Notes: generated by a model not told the origin, from the letters alone. Positions 34,363 through 43,983 are shown, numbered from the stretch's first letter. The stretch is 64,000 nt of DNA from Candidatus Obscuribacter sp. (GCA_021772095.1 JADYXR010000155.1:38683-102682), one strand, 5' to 3'. Made by a program: numbers and translations.

Positions 34363-36087
34363 ATGAGTATAAGTCGGGTTGATACGGACGTGAAGTCCAC
34401 GGCGTTTTATAAATACCATCAAATGACCAAGCACACGGTGCAGAAGTTGCGTGCTTCGAACTATCGGCTCGATTGGGCCAATCAGCCGAATCCGTTTTTG
34501 CAATTCGAAGGCGCACCGGCAGTGGATTTACCTCGCTCTTCTTTTCGAACGAGCAATCTCAATTTTTTTGAAACGTTAATGGCGATGGTTAGCGGTTGGA
34601 ATGGTGCCCCTCTTGCTGACGACGTGGAAACGGTAGTCGATGTGGCGGAGTTTGTTTCCAATCTTCTGTATGGTGGCATGGCGATTAGCGCATGGAAACA
34701 GGTTGTTGGAACGGATCATAGATGGGCACTGAGAGTGAACGCTTCGTCGGGAAATTTGCATCCGACGGATACCGCCGTTTTGATTCGTGAGGACAGTGAG
34801 AAGTTGCAAGCTGGCCTGTATCATTACCGGGCAGATGAACATCGGCTTGATAAGCGGACCTCAGGTGATCTGGTCACGCCTCTTGTGGAGTTTCTAGGGC
34901 TCGATTGCGAAGCACCGCCTGTGGTGTTGTGTCTTTCCTCGACGTTTTTTCGCGAGGCCTGGAAATATAGAGACAGGGCGTTTCGGTATTGCCAGCATGA
35001 CATGGGACACGCGCTGGCTGCGCTTACACTCTCGGCGGCGGTGCTTGGTTGGACGTCGCGGGTTGTGGCTGCATTTCCTGATGATGAAGTGGCTCGATTT
35101 TTAGGGATGGAAGGGTTGTTGCAGAAGCCCATGGCGTTCGTTCTGTTGGCGCGGGCGGGGCAGTTGGTGCCGGTTTCGGACAGTGCGGAGTTCGCGGTTG
35201 GGGCGGCAGGGGAATTGCCGGATGGGAAGTTTGCTGGTACGCCGAATAAGTTGACTACTCGGGTTATTGAGTATGAGTCTATTGATCGTGTTTACGATGC
35301 CACTAAATATGAGGCCTGGCGGGCGCGGGAAGTTTTGATTGAGGGCGCCACTGCGAGTGGAGGCGACGAGGATTCAGCAGGTGGGTTGCCGGGCCCGATT
35401 GTGGCTTGCGCGGAGGAGGTTTCGATCAGCGGGGAGTTTGAGGTCGACTGTCGGCAGAGCAGTGTGCATCAGACTATTAGGGAGAGACGATCAGCTGTGG
35501 ACATGGATGGCAAGACGACGATGGACGCGGCGCACTTAGGGGCGATCTTGCGGGCGGCGACGTTCGGATTCGCCGCCGACTTTCAGGGTGTTGACGCGAC
35601 GGGGGGCGGCGAATGGCAGGCGTCTACGAATCATCTTGTTCATCTTTATTTGTACGTGCATCGTGTCGTCGGACTGGAGCCTGGACTATATTTCTTCAAT
35701 CGTTTTGAAGGCAAACTTGTTCCACTTTTACAAAGCGATCAACGCGAGACCGCGATGTCGACGAGTTGCTTTCAAGAAATCGCAGCTGATGGTGCCTTTT
35801 CAATTTCAATGATTGCCGATTTCGAGCGCGGCTATCAGTTGTATGGAGAACGTTGCTACAGGTTGGTTCACTATGAGGCTGGATACATCGGGCAGATGCT
35901 GTATCTGTCGGCCGCTGCGCTCGGGTACGATGCCACCGGTATTGGTTGCTTTCTCGATGACGCGATCAATAACTACCTTGGACTCTACGACGGTCGTGAG
36001 GTGATCTACAACTTCACTATCGGCAAGGCCGTCGTTGACGCTAGACTGACGACGCTATCGGCGTATGATTTTCCTACTCCGTACTGA
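34363..36087 (+). CDS. Tandem SagB/ThcOx-type nitroreductase-fold protein
   Basis: The 574-residue product contains two FMN-dependent nitroreductase domains: ~90-275 (NASSGNLHPTDTAVLI, FRYCQHDMGHALAALTLSAA, FLGMEG) and ~385-570 (QTIRERRSAVDMDG, VHYEAGYIGQMLYLSAAALG, TGIGCFLDDAINNYLGL). Such doubled SagB-like proteins include azoline oxidases of modified peptides, but many stand alone. No peptide precursor, cyclodehydratase or transporter is nearby, so the substrate is open. The start at 34363 follows CAGGTG; the frame runs 32 codons upstream without homology. Codon use between ~35130 and 35620 is richer in GGG and GCG than in neighbours, hinting at transfer. Confidence 0.87.
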   Translation: MSISRVDTDVKSTAFYKYHQMTKHTVQKLRASNYRLDWANQPNPFLQFEGAPAVDLPRSSFRTSNLNFFETLMAMVSGWNGAPLADDVETVVDVAEFVSNLLYGGMAISAWKQVVGTDHRWALRVNASSGNLHPTDTAVLIREDSEKLQAGLYHYRADEHRLDKRTSGDLVTPLVEFLGLDCEAPPVVLCLSSTFFREAWKYRDRAFRYCQHDMGHALAALTLSAAVLGWTSRVVAAFPDDEVARFLGMEGLLQKPMAFVLLARAGQLVPVSDSAEFAVGAAGELPDGKFAGTPNKLTTRVIEYESIDRVYDATKYEAWRAREVLIEGATASGGDEDSAGGLPGPIVACAEEVSISGEFEVDCRQSSVHQTIRERRSAVDMDGKTTMDAAHLGAILRAATFGFAADFQGVDATGGGEWQASTNHLVHLYLYVHRVVGLEPGLYFFNRFEGKLVPLLQSDQRETAMSTSCFQEIAADGAFSISMIADFERGYQLYGERCYRLVHYEAGYIGQMLYLSAAALGYDATGIGCFLDDAINNYLGLYDGREVIYNFTIGKAVVDARLTTLSAYDFPTPY

Positions 36088-36722
36088 AGCGAAGATGCGA
36101 ATTTGTGAAAGAAGCGAAGCATGCGAATTTGCGGCTTAGCTGCTTAGCTGCTTAGCGGCTTAGCGACTTAGGACTTAGCGACTTAGGACTTAGCGACCTT
36201 CTTGCTACTTGGGTTAGTAATTGAGTTTGTGAGATTGCCCCCGATTTCCTTCGGTTGTTTCAACATGCTGTTTATTTTCTCCGAACATTGAATGTGTCTA
36301 AAGCTGGTCTGAGACTAGCTTCGAAGGACTGTGGTATCACTTTTGCGACTGTTGTCGATTTGTTGCTTCAGCAGAGGGGAAACGAAAACATTGGGTTTCG
36401 GGATACGACGGCGGTGAAATTGTGAGACGCTCAACGTAAACGCTGGGTTTGCAGTTTCGCCTCTGCTGTCTAAACGGAATGTGGAGACGCCAGTGATCGA
36501 TGAACTACCCAATCGATTACTCCAAAACCAGCTCCAATAGCCGTTTTTATGTCATCGGCAATTTCGGACCAAAATAAGTACGATCAACGCTGCGGCGATT
36601 CAAGGGAAGAGAAGAATACAATCAAGAACGATCGAGGTCGAGGAAAGAAGTGCTAATTTTCTGGAAAAGCATGCGACACATTGTTCAATGACGTTCGTAC
36701 GTTGATCAGAGGAGCCAATTTT
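36086..36722. repeat. 635-base gene-free gap with local short repeats
   Basis: Directly over and after the nitroreductase stop, GAAGCGAAGATGCGAATTTG (36086-36105) is repeated as GAAGCGAAGCATGCGAATTTG (36111-36131). Next comes a run of GCTTAGCTG / GCTTAGCGG / GACTTAGGACTTAGC units (~36132-36200). The remainder to 36722 has no repeat or convincing gene; a 65-codon minus frame at 36315-36512 is not protein-like. Confidence 0.75.
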
Positions 36723-37889
36723 TTATTCCAGCTTCATCAAGACGGTCATGTCCGGCTTATCTAGTTTAGAAGATGGTTTGGTTTTCCAGAGCAAGATTTT
36801 TGCTGTTGCCGGCAGCTTCAGGATTTTCATTTGATCGAGAGGTGGGCGTCCCGGACTTTGATTGTTGCATCCGCCAGGATATCCGGAGCCGCCGCCGCAA
36901 TGGATGAATTGTCCGATTTCGACGGGCTCTCCGGGCTCACCGACGTTCGCGATGTTTGTTGATTGATCGACTGCGACATACAAGTATTCGTATCCGAAAT
37001 CGCGGGCGTTGTATCCGACCAAGCCGAAAGTTCGGATCGGGAGTTCATTTCTTTCGCGCTCGTTGAGCCAGTCTTTGCGGTCTGCTAGTTTCTTGTCGTA
37101 GTCAGAAATATCGTAGGTCACTTCGACGAGCGAATTTTTTGGATGATAAGTCAGGGTGGATGGTAACCAGCAGTACGGAAAGTCTATGTCGCTGAGAGCC
37201 GCTTCTGGAACGGCTTTTGTGTTCCAGATCTCGCAGGTCCAGGGACTCGCTGCGACCAGGAGAAATGGGTTGGAAAGAAATCTGGACTCCTCGGCTTCGC
37301 CTTCGATGCTTTTTTCTCCGGCACCATTTACGAAGATGCCGCGGATTCCCCACCATGGTTTTCCGTCTTCGATTTGCATGAAGACGCGGTCGCTGGGCTT
37401 GTATTCGCCGGACAGCAGTTGTGGAAATTTTGCCGCGTGATTGGAACGTAATTCGAGAATTTTTGCTTTGGTCAGGAAGTTGTAACTCTCAACCGGGTTA
37501 ATTGGAATGTAGACCGTGTCGTCTTCGGGCGTGGTATCTGATTCGGTGGCGGCGGTTGAAACGGCTTCGCTTCCGCGAGTAGTGGAGGGCGTCTTCGATT
37601 TGATTCCAGTTTGGTCCGAACCGGATATTGGTGTAGTGGCACCAGCACCGGAAGATTTCGGCGGCGTTGAATCAGTTCCACTGCTAACGGTTGACTGCGA
37701 CGTCGAATCAGTTGCAGTCGCAGCGGAATTCGATGGTTGCTTCGCGGTGGCTCCGACTGCGAGTTCGTTAGCTCTGGCTGTGAGTGCATTGGGTTGGCAG
37801 CTTGCGGACATGACGCCAACGGCTAGCAAAATCAGTGTGCTGATTCCGCTGCGGAGTGCAGTGAATAGTTTTAGCTCGGCCCTCTTCAA
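36723..37889 (-). CDS. Lipoprotein of unknown function
   Basis: Starts at TTG 37889 (no in-frame ATG before the signal). A lipoprotein signal peptide ends VMSASC (Cys ~31). Residues ~45-125 are a Ser/Thr/Pro/Gly-rich linker. The C-terminal ~260 residues form a globular domain of unknown family (PINPVESYNFLTKAKILELR, WWGIRGIFVNGAGEKSIEGE, FPYCWLPSTLTYHPKNSLVE, FIHCGGGSGYPGGCNNQSPG) with several Cys that may form disulfides. It is probably anchored to a membrane facing the periplasm or surface. No close neighbour shares its strand except the next small exported protein. Confidence 0.75.
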   Translation of the reverse strand: MKRAELKLFTALRSGISTLILLAVGVMSASCQPNALTARANELAVGATAKQPSNSAATATDSTSQSTVSSGTDSTPPKSSGAGATTPISGSDQTGIKSKTPSTTRGSEAVSTAATESDTTPEDDTVYIPINPVESYNFLTKAKILELRSNHAAKFPQLLSGEYKPSDRVFMQIEDGKPWWGIRGIFVNGAGEKSIEGEAEESRFLSNPFLLVAASPWTCEIWNTKAVPEAALSDIDFPYCWLPSTLTYHPKNSLVEVTYDISDYDKKLADRKDWLNERERNELPIRTFGLVGYNARDFGYEYLYVAVDQSTNIANVGEPGEPVEIGQFIHCGGGSGYPGGCNNQSPGRPPLDQMKILKLPATAKILLWKTKPSSKLDKPDMTVLMKLE

Positions 37890-38007
37890 AATGGGGAGGC
37901 GCCTTATTGAGTGATGTTACTATTTCTGATGTCGAATTCGGCTTCTGAAGTGGATCTGATCGAATTCTGACGAAACCTGATGAAATCCGATGAAATATGA
38001 TTAATGC

Positions 38008-38032
38008 TGATGAGTTCTGATGAGTTCTGATG
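38008..38032. repeat. 10-base tandem repeat TGATGAGTTC
   Basis: TGATGAGTTC occurs twice (38008-38017, 38018-38027) and begins a third time (TGATG). It ends a longer region, ~37930-38045, of degenerate copies such as TGATCGAATTC, TGACGAAACC, TGATGAAATCC and TGATGAAATA between two minus-strand genes. Confidence 0.75.
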
Positions 38033-38054
38033 CGAAATCAGAACACCAGGCGAC

Positions 38055-38579
38055 TTACTTCTTGGTGATCGGGTGATAGTAGATCGTGTAACTACCGTTC
38101 ATCCCTTTCATTTTTTCGGGGGCGGCGACTTGTCTGCCACCGGCTGTGATTGCGCACTTGCTGCCGTCTTTGGCACGGGCTTTGAGTGAGCGTGCGTCTC
38201 TGAATTCGATTTTCCAGGGCTCGTTTTTGAGAGCGTTAGTCCACCATTCTCGAACTTGGCTTTCGGTGTGTTCGGTGTTGTAGATCATGAAATATCCGGG
38301 ACCGCCAGTGGCGTTTGGATACTGTACTCCGGTTACGAAAATTTGTTTGCCGGTGTAGCCGGGCAAGTTTGGTAATTGCATTTCGCGATCGAGACTGACT
38401 CCCTGAAACTCTGAAGGCTGTGTTGTTCGCGCTGCGTTTTGTCCCCACGGACGAGCAACCGGCCCTCTTCTTTGAGCGCTTTGTGGAGTAGTTGTTTGCT
38501 TGACCTGCGCGATTGAAGGGCAGAATCCTGCCAGTGAAAGTATCGTCAGCAACCCGACTATTTTAATGGTCCTGAACAT
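38055..38579 (-). CDS. Small exported protein of unknown function
   Basis: ATG at 38579 with GGAGGA upstream gives 174 residues; an upstream start at 38594 overlaps the ribosome site. Residues 1-24 are a signal peptide (MFRTIKIVGLLTILSLAGFC, cleavage near SIAQ). A Gln/Thr/Arg/Pro-rich stretch (~25-60) leads to a compact domain (LPGYTGKQIFVTGVQYPNAT, HTESQVREWWTNALKNEPWK) with the form of small secreted alpha/beta proteins. A two-residue Cys content gives no cofactor clue. I do not recognise it. Confidence 0.75.
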   Translation of the reverse strand: MFRTIKIVGLLTILSLAGFCPSIAQVKQTTTPQSAQRRGPVARPWGQNAARTTQPSEFQGVSLDREMQLPNLPGYTGKQIFVTGVQYPNATGGPGYFMIYNTEHTESQVREWWTNALKNEPWKIEFRDARSLKARAKDGSKCAITAGGRQVAAPEKMKGMNGSYTIYYHPITKK

Positions 38580-38664
38580 AGTTCCTCCGCTCATTTCTCT
38601 TTGCTTTTCAAAGCAATTCTGTTGTTTACCATAATACAGCGTTTGTTTTTTTCCTGAATCTTAT

Positions 38665-38705
38665 ACGAAAAACCCGCCCAGTTTGCAGTTGCATTCTGAG
38701 CGGGC
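38665..38705 (-). terminator. Rho-independent terminator of the Tad-like gene
   Basis: On the minus strand CCCGCTCAG pairs with CTGGGCGGG around a 14-base loop (one G-U wobble) and is followed by TTTTTCG. It lies ~30 bases past the stop of the 38736-40958 gene. Confidence 0.8.
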
Positions 38706-38735
38706 TCTTCGTTATCTCGGTCAGTTCATAGAGAA

Positions 38736-40958
38736 CTAGTTAGGTTTGCAGAATTGACCAGCACCAGCAGCTTCGTTCTGGAAGTGGATCTCGCCGAGGA
38801 GATTTCTCCATCCTGATGCTGGAGTCCATACTGCTCGGTCGATACCTGGCAGGTTGATTGGTCCGTCCGTGTATGGTGCGTCGTGGAATCCTGCGTCACC
38901 GTTGTCGTAGCAAGTACCAACACCGTTCTTCCTGGCGTTAACTACAGTCTGAGCCAGGTTGTATTGGTTCTCGCAATTGTAGACTGATGCGGATGAAGTA
39001 CCATCTGCAGTCAAGTTCGCTTGGAAGTAATCCGCAGGTGATGCGGTTACCATTTGAACTGTGTTTGGTCCTGGAACGTGGAGATAAAGTACTTCGCCGA
39101 GTTCCAGAGATTGGCTGTCGAGAGCCGCTTTTACTGCAGGCATTTCGATTTGTGGATCGATTTGCTTGACTCTGTTGAGGATTCTCGTGAGCATGTCGTC
39201 TTGGCAAGCGCTGTTGTTGGTGCCGGTGGTGCCAGGACCTGCGTTACCAATTTGTTCGATGTACTTGAGAGGAGATCCAGGAGCACCGAAGGCTACGCTA
39301 GAACCAGGTGTGGCATAGCATTTGCCAGGTGTGAATTGCTTCATACCGTACGGAGGGTTGCCAACGATTGGAATAACGCTGGTGCATCTGCCGCCGCCGA
39401 AGCGCTTCGAGAGAAGGTCATGCTTTTGGACTTCAACTGCAGTGTAACCACCGCCGGTACCAGGAGCTGTTCCGGTGCCGATCGCTGCGCCCGTGAGACC
39501 TTGGATTGAGTAGACTACATCGCCTGGGCCTGGAAGACCGCCAGGGAAGTGGCATCCAGCTGTATCCCATCCAGAGACTGAATCGCAATCTTGGACGACG
39601 CTTGTGACGCCTTCGAGATCAGGTTCGGTTACTGGTTGCCTGAAGCCTGCTGCGTTGGTCGTGATCATAGCCAGAGCATTGAGGATCTGAGCTGATGAAC
39701 TGCCGCCGGCGGCAGGTGGTGGATAAGTAGGTCTGGTTCCGGAACCGCCTGAGGTGTTGAAGGCAGCCCATTCAGCCATGTATGCGTTTGCTGCACCGCC
39801 GGCTGGGTTGCTGTTGAGTGCATAGACGCCGTTGTTGGAGACGTCTACTCCGCCACCGTTAGGTGCCCAGAGTTCGTTATTGAATACGTCGGTTCCTGCA
39901 TCAACTACTGGGCTGGTGACGATACCGGAGTGATCTCCGCTGGCGTCTCTACCGTTTCTGATGCGGACGTATCCTCTTGGAATAGAAGCTGCGAAGTCTT
40001 GGTCGAGAGCACCTACGAGAGCGCAGGCTACTGCTCCACCGAAACCACCGGAGTTATTGTCTTGAGTTCTGCTGTTGGCGCGGAATGCGTTAGGAGGCAG
40101 ATAGTTAACACCAGATGGAGCGGCTCCGGCGTTGAATTCGCCGACGTCAACCAAGTGGGGTTTTTGTTTAGGGAAGATTGGAATACCAGCAATCTCGATA
40201 GGTCCGTTAGGTCCGGCGTTTACTGAGAATGGGATATAACCTGCGATGTACTGTTCTTGTCCACTGAGGTCATGCTTCAAAGCATTCGGATGGTGGAAGT
40301 TGGACTTCAAGTTACTTGGAAGCGAAACTGAAATAGCTGCTTCTAAGCCTGGGCTCACGTAGACGTTAGTCGACAAGCCTGGACGAAGGAAGGTGCTTTG
40401 CAGCCCGGTCAATTCTACTTTGTTGCCCTGGAACATCTTAGTGTTGTTCGAATGAGCAACGGTCGTGAACTGGCTTGGCAGAGGTCCGCTCGAGCCTTCG
40501 ACGAGGTTTTTCAACGAGGTTGAAATCTCTTTGGCAGCTCTAGCTACGTCGTGTGCGTGCTGAGAAGCTGTTGAAGTGCCGAGGTCCTGAGCGTTACAAG
40601 CAACGATGATTGACTGAGCAACGATTCTGTTCAGTGCCAGCATGCTGATTCTATTGTGAGTAGTGTCAAAAATGCCGGTACTGCTGTTGGCCGTACCCGT
40701 CGCGTCTACTGCAAGACCGAGGAAATCTTTCTTCGGATCCGAGTCGGTATCCGAAGCCGGTAGTTGTACTTGTATAAGTGTCGGTGAAAGAGCCCTTCTG
40801 GCTACGTTCAATACACCGGCGTCAGTAGCGTTCGCGACTTCGCGTCCACCACCGAGGATTTGAGAGAGAATGAAGAAGCCAACGCCTAGAACTATGATGA
40901 CCAGTACTGCTACTGCCACAAGACCTAGTGTTGCCCCCCTCCGTCGATTTAATTTCAT
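38736..40958 (-). CDS. Large Tad/TadG-like secreted or pilus-associated protein
   Basis: The N-terminus (MKLNRRRGATLGLVAVAVLV) is the short basic, Gly-Ala then helix pattern of Tad/TadG-like pseudopilin or Flp-pilus proteins, followed by the typical ATDAGVLNVAR segment. The remaining ~690 residues are Gly/Asn/Ser/Thr-rich with scattered Cys (12 or so) and look extracellular; no enzymatic motif is seen. Codon use is noticeably more restricted than in neighbours, suggesting high expression. It has its own promoter (41079-41107), a GGAGGA site and a strong terminator, so it is monocistronic. No other Tad pilus gene is in the window. Confidence 0.8.
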   Translation of the reverse strand: MKLNRRRGATLGLVAVAVLVIIVLGVGFFILSQILGGGREVANATDAGVLNVARRALSPTLIQVQLPASDTDSDPKKDFLGLAVDATGTANSSTGIFDTTHNRISMLALNRIVAQSIIVACNAQDLGTSTASQHAHDVARAAKEISTSLKNLVEGSSGPLPSQFTTVAHSNNTKMFQGNKVELTGLQSTFLRPGLSTNVYVSPGLEAAISVSLPSNLKSNFHHPNALKHDLSGQEQYIAGYIPFSVNAGPNGPIEIAGIPIFPKQKPHLVDVGEFNAGAAPSGVNYLPPNAFRANSRTQDNNSGGFGGAVACALVGALDQDFAASIPRGYVRIRNGRDASGDHSGIVTSPVVDAGTDVFNNELWAPNGGGVDVSNNGVYALNSNPAGGAANAYMAEWAAFNTSGGSGTRPTYPPPAAGGSSSAQILNALAMITTNAAGFRQPVTEPDLEGVTSVVQDCDSVSGWDTAGCHFPGGLPGPGDVVYSIQGLTGAAIGTGTAPGTGGGYTAVEVQKHDLLSKRFGGGRCTSVIPIVGNPPYGMKQFTPGKCYATPGSSVAFGAPGSPLKYIEQIGNAGPGTTGTNNSACQDDMLTRILNRVKQIDPQIEMPAVKAALDSQSLELGEVLYLHVPGPNTVQMVTASPADYFQANLTADGTSSASVYNCENQYNLAQTVVNARKNGVGTCYDNGDAGFHDAPYTDGPINLPGIDRAVWTPASGWRNLLGEIHFQNEAAGAGQFCKPN

Positions 40959-41078
40959 TTGGCTGCATCCTCCGTTGGTGTCTCAGCCGCGGTCCATACT
41001 TACATGTTTGTTTGAGAGAGTTACTTTAGGAATCGACCGCCGTCGGAACGCGAGGTCGAGATTAAACGAATATTAATT

Positions 41079-41107
41079 AGTATCGCTTAATGTAAGACTA
41101 CTGTCAA
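41079..41107 (-). promoter_or_regulatory. Sigma-70-like promoter of the Tad-like gene
   Basis: On the minus strand a perfect TTGACA (41107-41102) and GATACT (41084-41079) are 17 bases apart. Transcription would start near 41072, giving a leader of about 113 bases before the ATG at 40958. Confidence 0.6.
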
Positions 41108-41222
41108 GATGAGGAACCTTTAACCTTGCTTCCCGGGAACCTCTGGTTTTTGAGTGCAGTTCTGCCTCTAACTACCTTTTCCTCAATATCACTATACCCT
41201 GATAATCACTTTTCCTCTAATT

Positions 41223-41260
41223 TAAGATTAACTACACTTCATTAAGCGCAGTTAATCTTA
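41223..41260. other. Perfect 11-bp inverted repeat
   Basis: TAAGATTAACT (41223-41233) and AGTTAATCTTA (41250-41260) are exact complements with a 16-base spacer, 20 bases beyond the stop of the O-antigen-ligase-like gene and upstream of the Tad-like promoter. It lacks a T-tract on either strand, so an operator or AT-rich transcript end are both possible. Confidence 0.6.
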
Positions 41261-41280
41261 TTGATGGCTAATGGTTGGGA

Positions 41281-42735
41281 CTAGGCAGCCGTCGCTGTTC
41301 CGGGCTCATCAGGCGTAACCATTACTGCCAGTATCAACCAAAATAGGAAGTGAACCTGGGGTCGGTAAAAAACTGTGTCGACCATGCCATGAACCATCAA
41401 TCCTATTAAAGCTGCCACCATAGTAGCCGCCAGCCATCGGCCGATCATATTACCATTCCGGTCCCAAAATTTGAGGTGCGCCCGGGCCAGCGCGCAGCCA
41501 ACCATTGCCAGAAATGCCAGCAATCCTGGAATACCAGCTTCCACAGCCACTTCCAGCGGAACGCAGTAAGTCCCAAGTGCGTCATAACTGCTTACCATAT
41601 AGAGTCCATACGCCAGGCGGAACGTTTCATTGCCAGGACCGGTGCCAATCCACCAGTTGTCGCGAAACATCTTGGCGGAGGAAGCATAGACGTTCATTCG
41701 ATAAGCATTAGAGCTGTGCTCGCGCCCGACAAACATGGATTGCACGCGCTGATTGAGCGCCGGCACAACCATCACGGCGCCGGCGCCGCCGCAGACAAGC
41801 AAGAGGGCGGCAACCACGACGTAGAATCTGAGCTTCTTGTGATTCACCCAGAGATAAAGCGAACTTATATATATAAGGATTCCAAGACCGGCCGCGAGTC
41901 CTGCATAACCACCCCGGCTCTGAGTCAGGATAGTCGCCAAACTGATGATTGCTCCTGTGCCGAAAGCAGCCAGTGCCGGCACCAGATACTTCGGTTTGCC
42001 GAGCGCTTTGAATTGAGCGAAGAAACCGAGTCCAAGTCCAACCCCTATGGATGCCAGTGGGACCAATAAGCCCGCCAGCAAATTCGGATTGTTGAGAGTC
42101 GCGAAAATCCGGGTGCCAGTGCTCTCGACGGTCGGGTCTTCCCAGGTCGCCAGTGGTGCGACTCCGATTTTGTACTGGTAGAAACCATAAAGCGATAAGG
42201 CGGTTCCGCAGGTCAACGCCATGGCCAGTGTGATTAGCTTGCGCGTAAGTGAACCGGTCAAGACGGCGCTGAAAAGAAAATAGCTTCCTATATATACGCA
42301 AACTTTGAACAATCCCTTGAGGCTGGGATTGAAATAGTGCGAAGAGAAGGCTGCCACGATGTTGGCGGCCAAATAGAGAAGGACAATGGCGTCGAAGGCG
42401 TTGAATTTCCGGCGTTCCGCACCACCCAACAGCCGTCCTACCAGCCAGAGTCCAAGCCCGGCGAAGATTACGACCGCCAAACCTAATTTGTCGTTCGCGA
42501 ACTGAGGCAAACCGATGAGGCCAAAAAGCAGAACGGTAACAAGGAAGCTGAGGTTTTGCAAAATCGTGCCGATGCGCCCGAGGTCGGGAGGCACGATTGT
42601 TTGAACCGAATCAAAGATTCCGAACAGAGGCTTGAGAATCAGTGATCCTCGTAAAGTTTCGCTCCAGCCTCGTTCGACGTCGACGAGAGAAACCTTCGTC
42701 GCCGCTCGATCTATCAAATTCGAACTGGCTGTCAC
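41281..42735 (-). CDS. O-antigen-ligase/IctB-like polytopic membrane protein
   Basis: The 484-residue protein has about 11-12 transmembrane helices and the Wzy_C/WaaL region: TRIFATLNNPNLLAGLLVPL, LTQSRGGYAGLAAGLG, a large external loop with RMNVYASSAKMFRDNWWIGT and GPGNETFRLAYG, then GIPGLLAFLAMVGCA. This arrangement matches O-antigen ligases and the cyanobacterial IctB family; IctB was once thought to be a bicarbonate transporter but its role is unsettled. The most likely function is transfer of a glycan. The start is GTG at 42735, overlapping the DUF4330 stop by four bases (GTGA), so the two are co-translated. Confidence 0.87.
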   Translation of the reverse strand: MTASSNLIDRAATKVSLVDVERGWSETLRGSLILKPLFGIFDSVQTIVPPDLGRIGTILQNLSFLVTVLLFGLIGLPQFANDKLGLAVVIFAGLGLWLVGRLLGGAERRKFNAFDAIVLLYLAANIVAAFSSHYFNPSLKGLFKVCVYIGSYFLFSAVLTGSLTRKLITLAMALTCGTALSLYGFYQYKIGVAPLATWEDPTVESTGTRIFATLNNPNLLAGLLVPLASIGVGLGLGFFAQFKALGKPKYLVPALAAFGTGAIISLATILTQSRGGYAGLAAGLGILIYISSLYLWVNHKKLRFYVVVAALLLVCGGAGAVMVVPALNQRVQSMFVGREHSSNAYRMNVYASSAKMFRDNWWIGTGPGNETFRLAYGLYMVSSYDALGTYCVPLEVAVEAGIPGLLAFLAMVGCALARAHLKFWDRNGNMIGRWLAATMVAALIGLMVHGMVDTVFYRPQVHFLFWLILAVMVTPDEPGTATAA

Positions 42736-43307
42736 TTCGCTGCATCCTCACCGGTGGCGCCAGTGGTGCCTTCAACTGGTGCTTTCGGTGCGGCAGCAGG
42801 ATCGGTTGCCTCTCGAATGTCTACAACCACGCCCTGAGTGCGATATTTGAAGCCCTCGAGTTCGACCTGGTTGCCGATTTTAATTTTGTTGCCGCTCACC
42901 ACGTAACCGTCTTTGGTGCGATCGGCGGTTTCTTCGAGCGTGACGACGTAGTCATAGGCAATTGGCGTGTTACTTCTTGAAGTCAAGGCAGGGTCAGAGA
43001 AAGCCACTGCCGACTTGCCATCCGGCGCAAGAAATGAGGCTTTGTGCGCCCAGTGATCGACCTTGCTAATCTTCATCGGCGGTTCAACGGGACGATTGCG
43101 TATCGTGATTGCCGATACATCGCCGGCTTTGAAGAGATCCGAGTCCAGAGTTTTTAACCCAATAAGAAAAACGTCGAATTCAATTCGCGATTTTCCTTCG
43201 ATAATCTTGTCGACACCTGCATGTCCGGCGCGTGCCAAGCCAAAGCCCATGCCGCAAAGCACCACGAGCACAATAACTGCCGTATCAAAAGCGTTAAGTC
43301 GTTTCAT
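42732..43307 (-). CDS. DUF4330 family membrane-anchored protein
   Basis: The 191-residue product has an N-terminal helix (LNAFDTAVIVLVVLCGMGFG) and a soluble part with the DUF4330 pattern: SRIEFDVFLIGLKTLDSDLF, AGDVSAITIRNRPVEP, GYVVSGNKIKIGNQVELEGF and a VVVDIR end. DUF4330 is best known from cyanobacteria; its function is unknown. The tail is Ala/Pro/Gly-rich. It is the first gene of a two-gene unit with the O-antigen-ligase-like gene, suggesting a role in envelope glycan handling. Confidence 0.85.
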   Translation of the reverse strand: MKRLNAFDTAVIVLVVLCGMGFGLARAGHAGVDKIIEGKSRIEFDVFLIGLKTLDSDLFKAGDVSAITIRNRPVEPPMKISKVDHWAHKASFLAPDGKSAVAFSDPALTSRSNTPIAYDYVVTLEETADRTKDGYVVSGNKIKIGNQVELEGFKYRTQGVVVDIREATDPAAAPKAPVEGTTGATGEDAAK

Positions 43308-43526
43308 TCTTTTCGTATATCTTCTAGATAGTAAGCCAGGGTTCAGAGGCTCATCATATCAGGATGTGCAGCGACGAGGATGAAAAACAAAACGATCAGC
43401 TTGACGAAACCTCCGCAGTTTCGCCTTGCGCAAAGCCAGTCAGTGACAGCGTTCTGGAACAATGCGTTTGAAAACTCGAATCGTTTAAAACCGTTAAATC
43501 TACGTAGTGAGTGCGATCATTTTGGT

Positions 43527-43757
43527 TTAAACAGTTCCAAAGAACACAGACACATTGCCTGTCACGCGTCTGACAATCTTGACGCGATCGACAATCAGTT
43601 CTTGACCGTAGTCCAGTTCGTCCCTTCCGCGTTCCTTTAGAAGTTCGAGCAGAAGGCGCTCGTCGATTGGAGATAGGCTGGTTGAGCCGCCATTCTTGTG
43701 ATCGGCTGCAATTCGCATCAAATCAGGAGTCGAAAGAGTTGGAGAAATTACATTCAT
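43527..43757 (-). CDS. Small cytoplasmic protein of unknown function
   Basis: The ATG at 43757 has AGGTCAGACAG upstream; the frame runs further up to 43853 without sense. The 76-residue product (MNVISPTLSTPDLMRIAADH ...) is helical and charged in the middle (DERLLLELLKERGRDELDYG) and ends VRRVTGNVSVFFGTV. No motif is recognised. Regions on either side (43308-43526, 43758-43983) hold no other gene. Confidence 0.6.
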   Translation of the reverse strand: MNVISPTLSTPDLMRIAADHKNGGSTSLSPIDERLLLELLKERGRDELDYGQELIVDRVKIVRRVTGNVSVFFGTV

Positions 43758-43983
43758 CTGTCTGACCTCTGAAATCCACTGCCTTTCCCGACGTTCTAAA
43801 GTTACTACTAATGCCGTCACATTTCGATTGTGGTTTTCCCACCCTAGCCGCAAAAAATATTTTGATATTTTCGGGTCAAATCATGTGGTAACTACGTAGT
43901 GCCTCTGTCTAATTCTGTTTGGCAGGCGATAGAACTAAACACGAACGCGGCGACAGCGATTTTTGTACTAAAGGAGATACACG

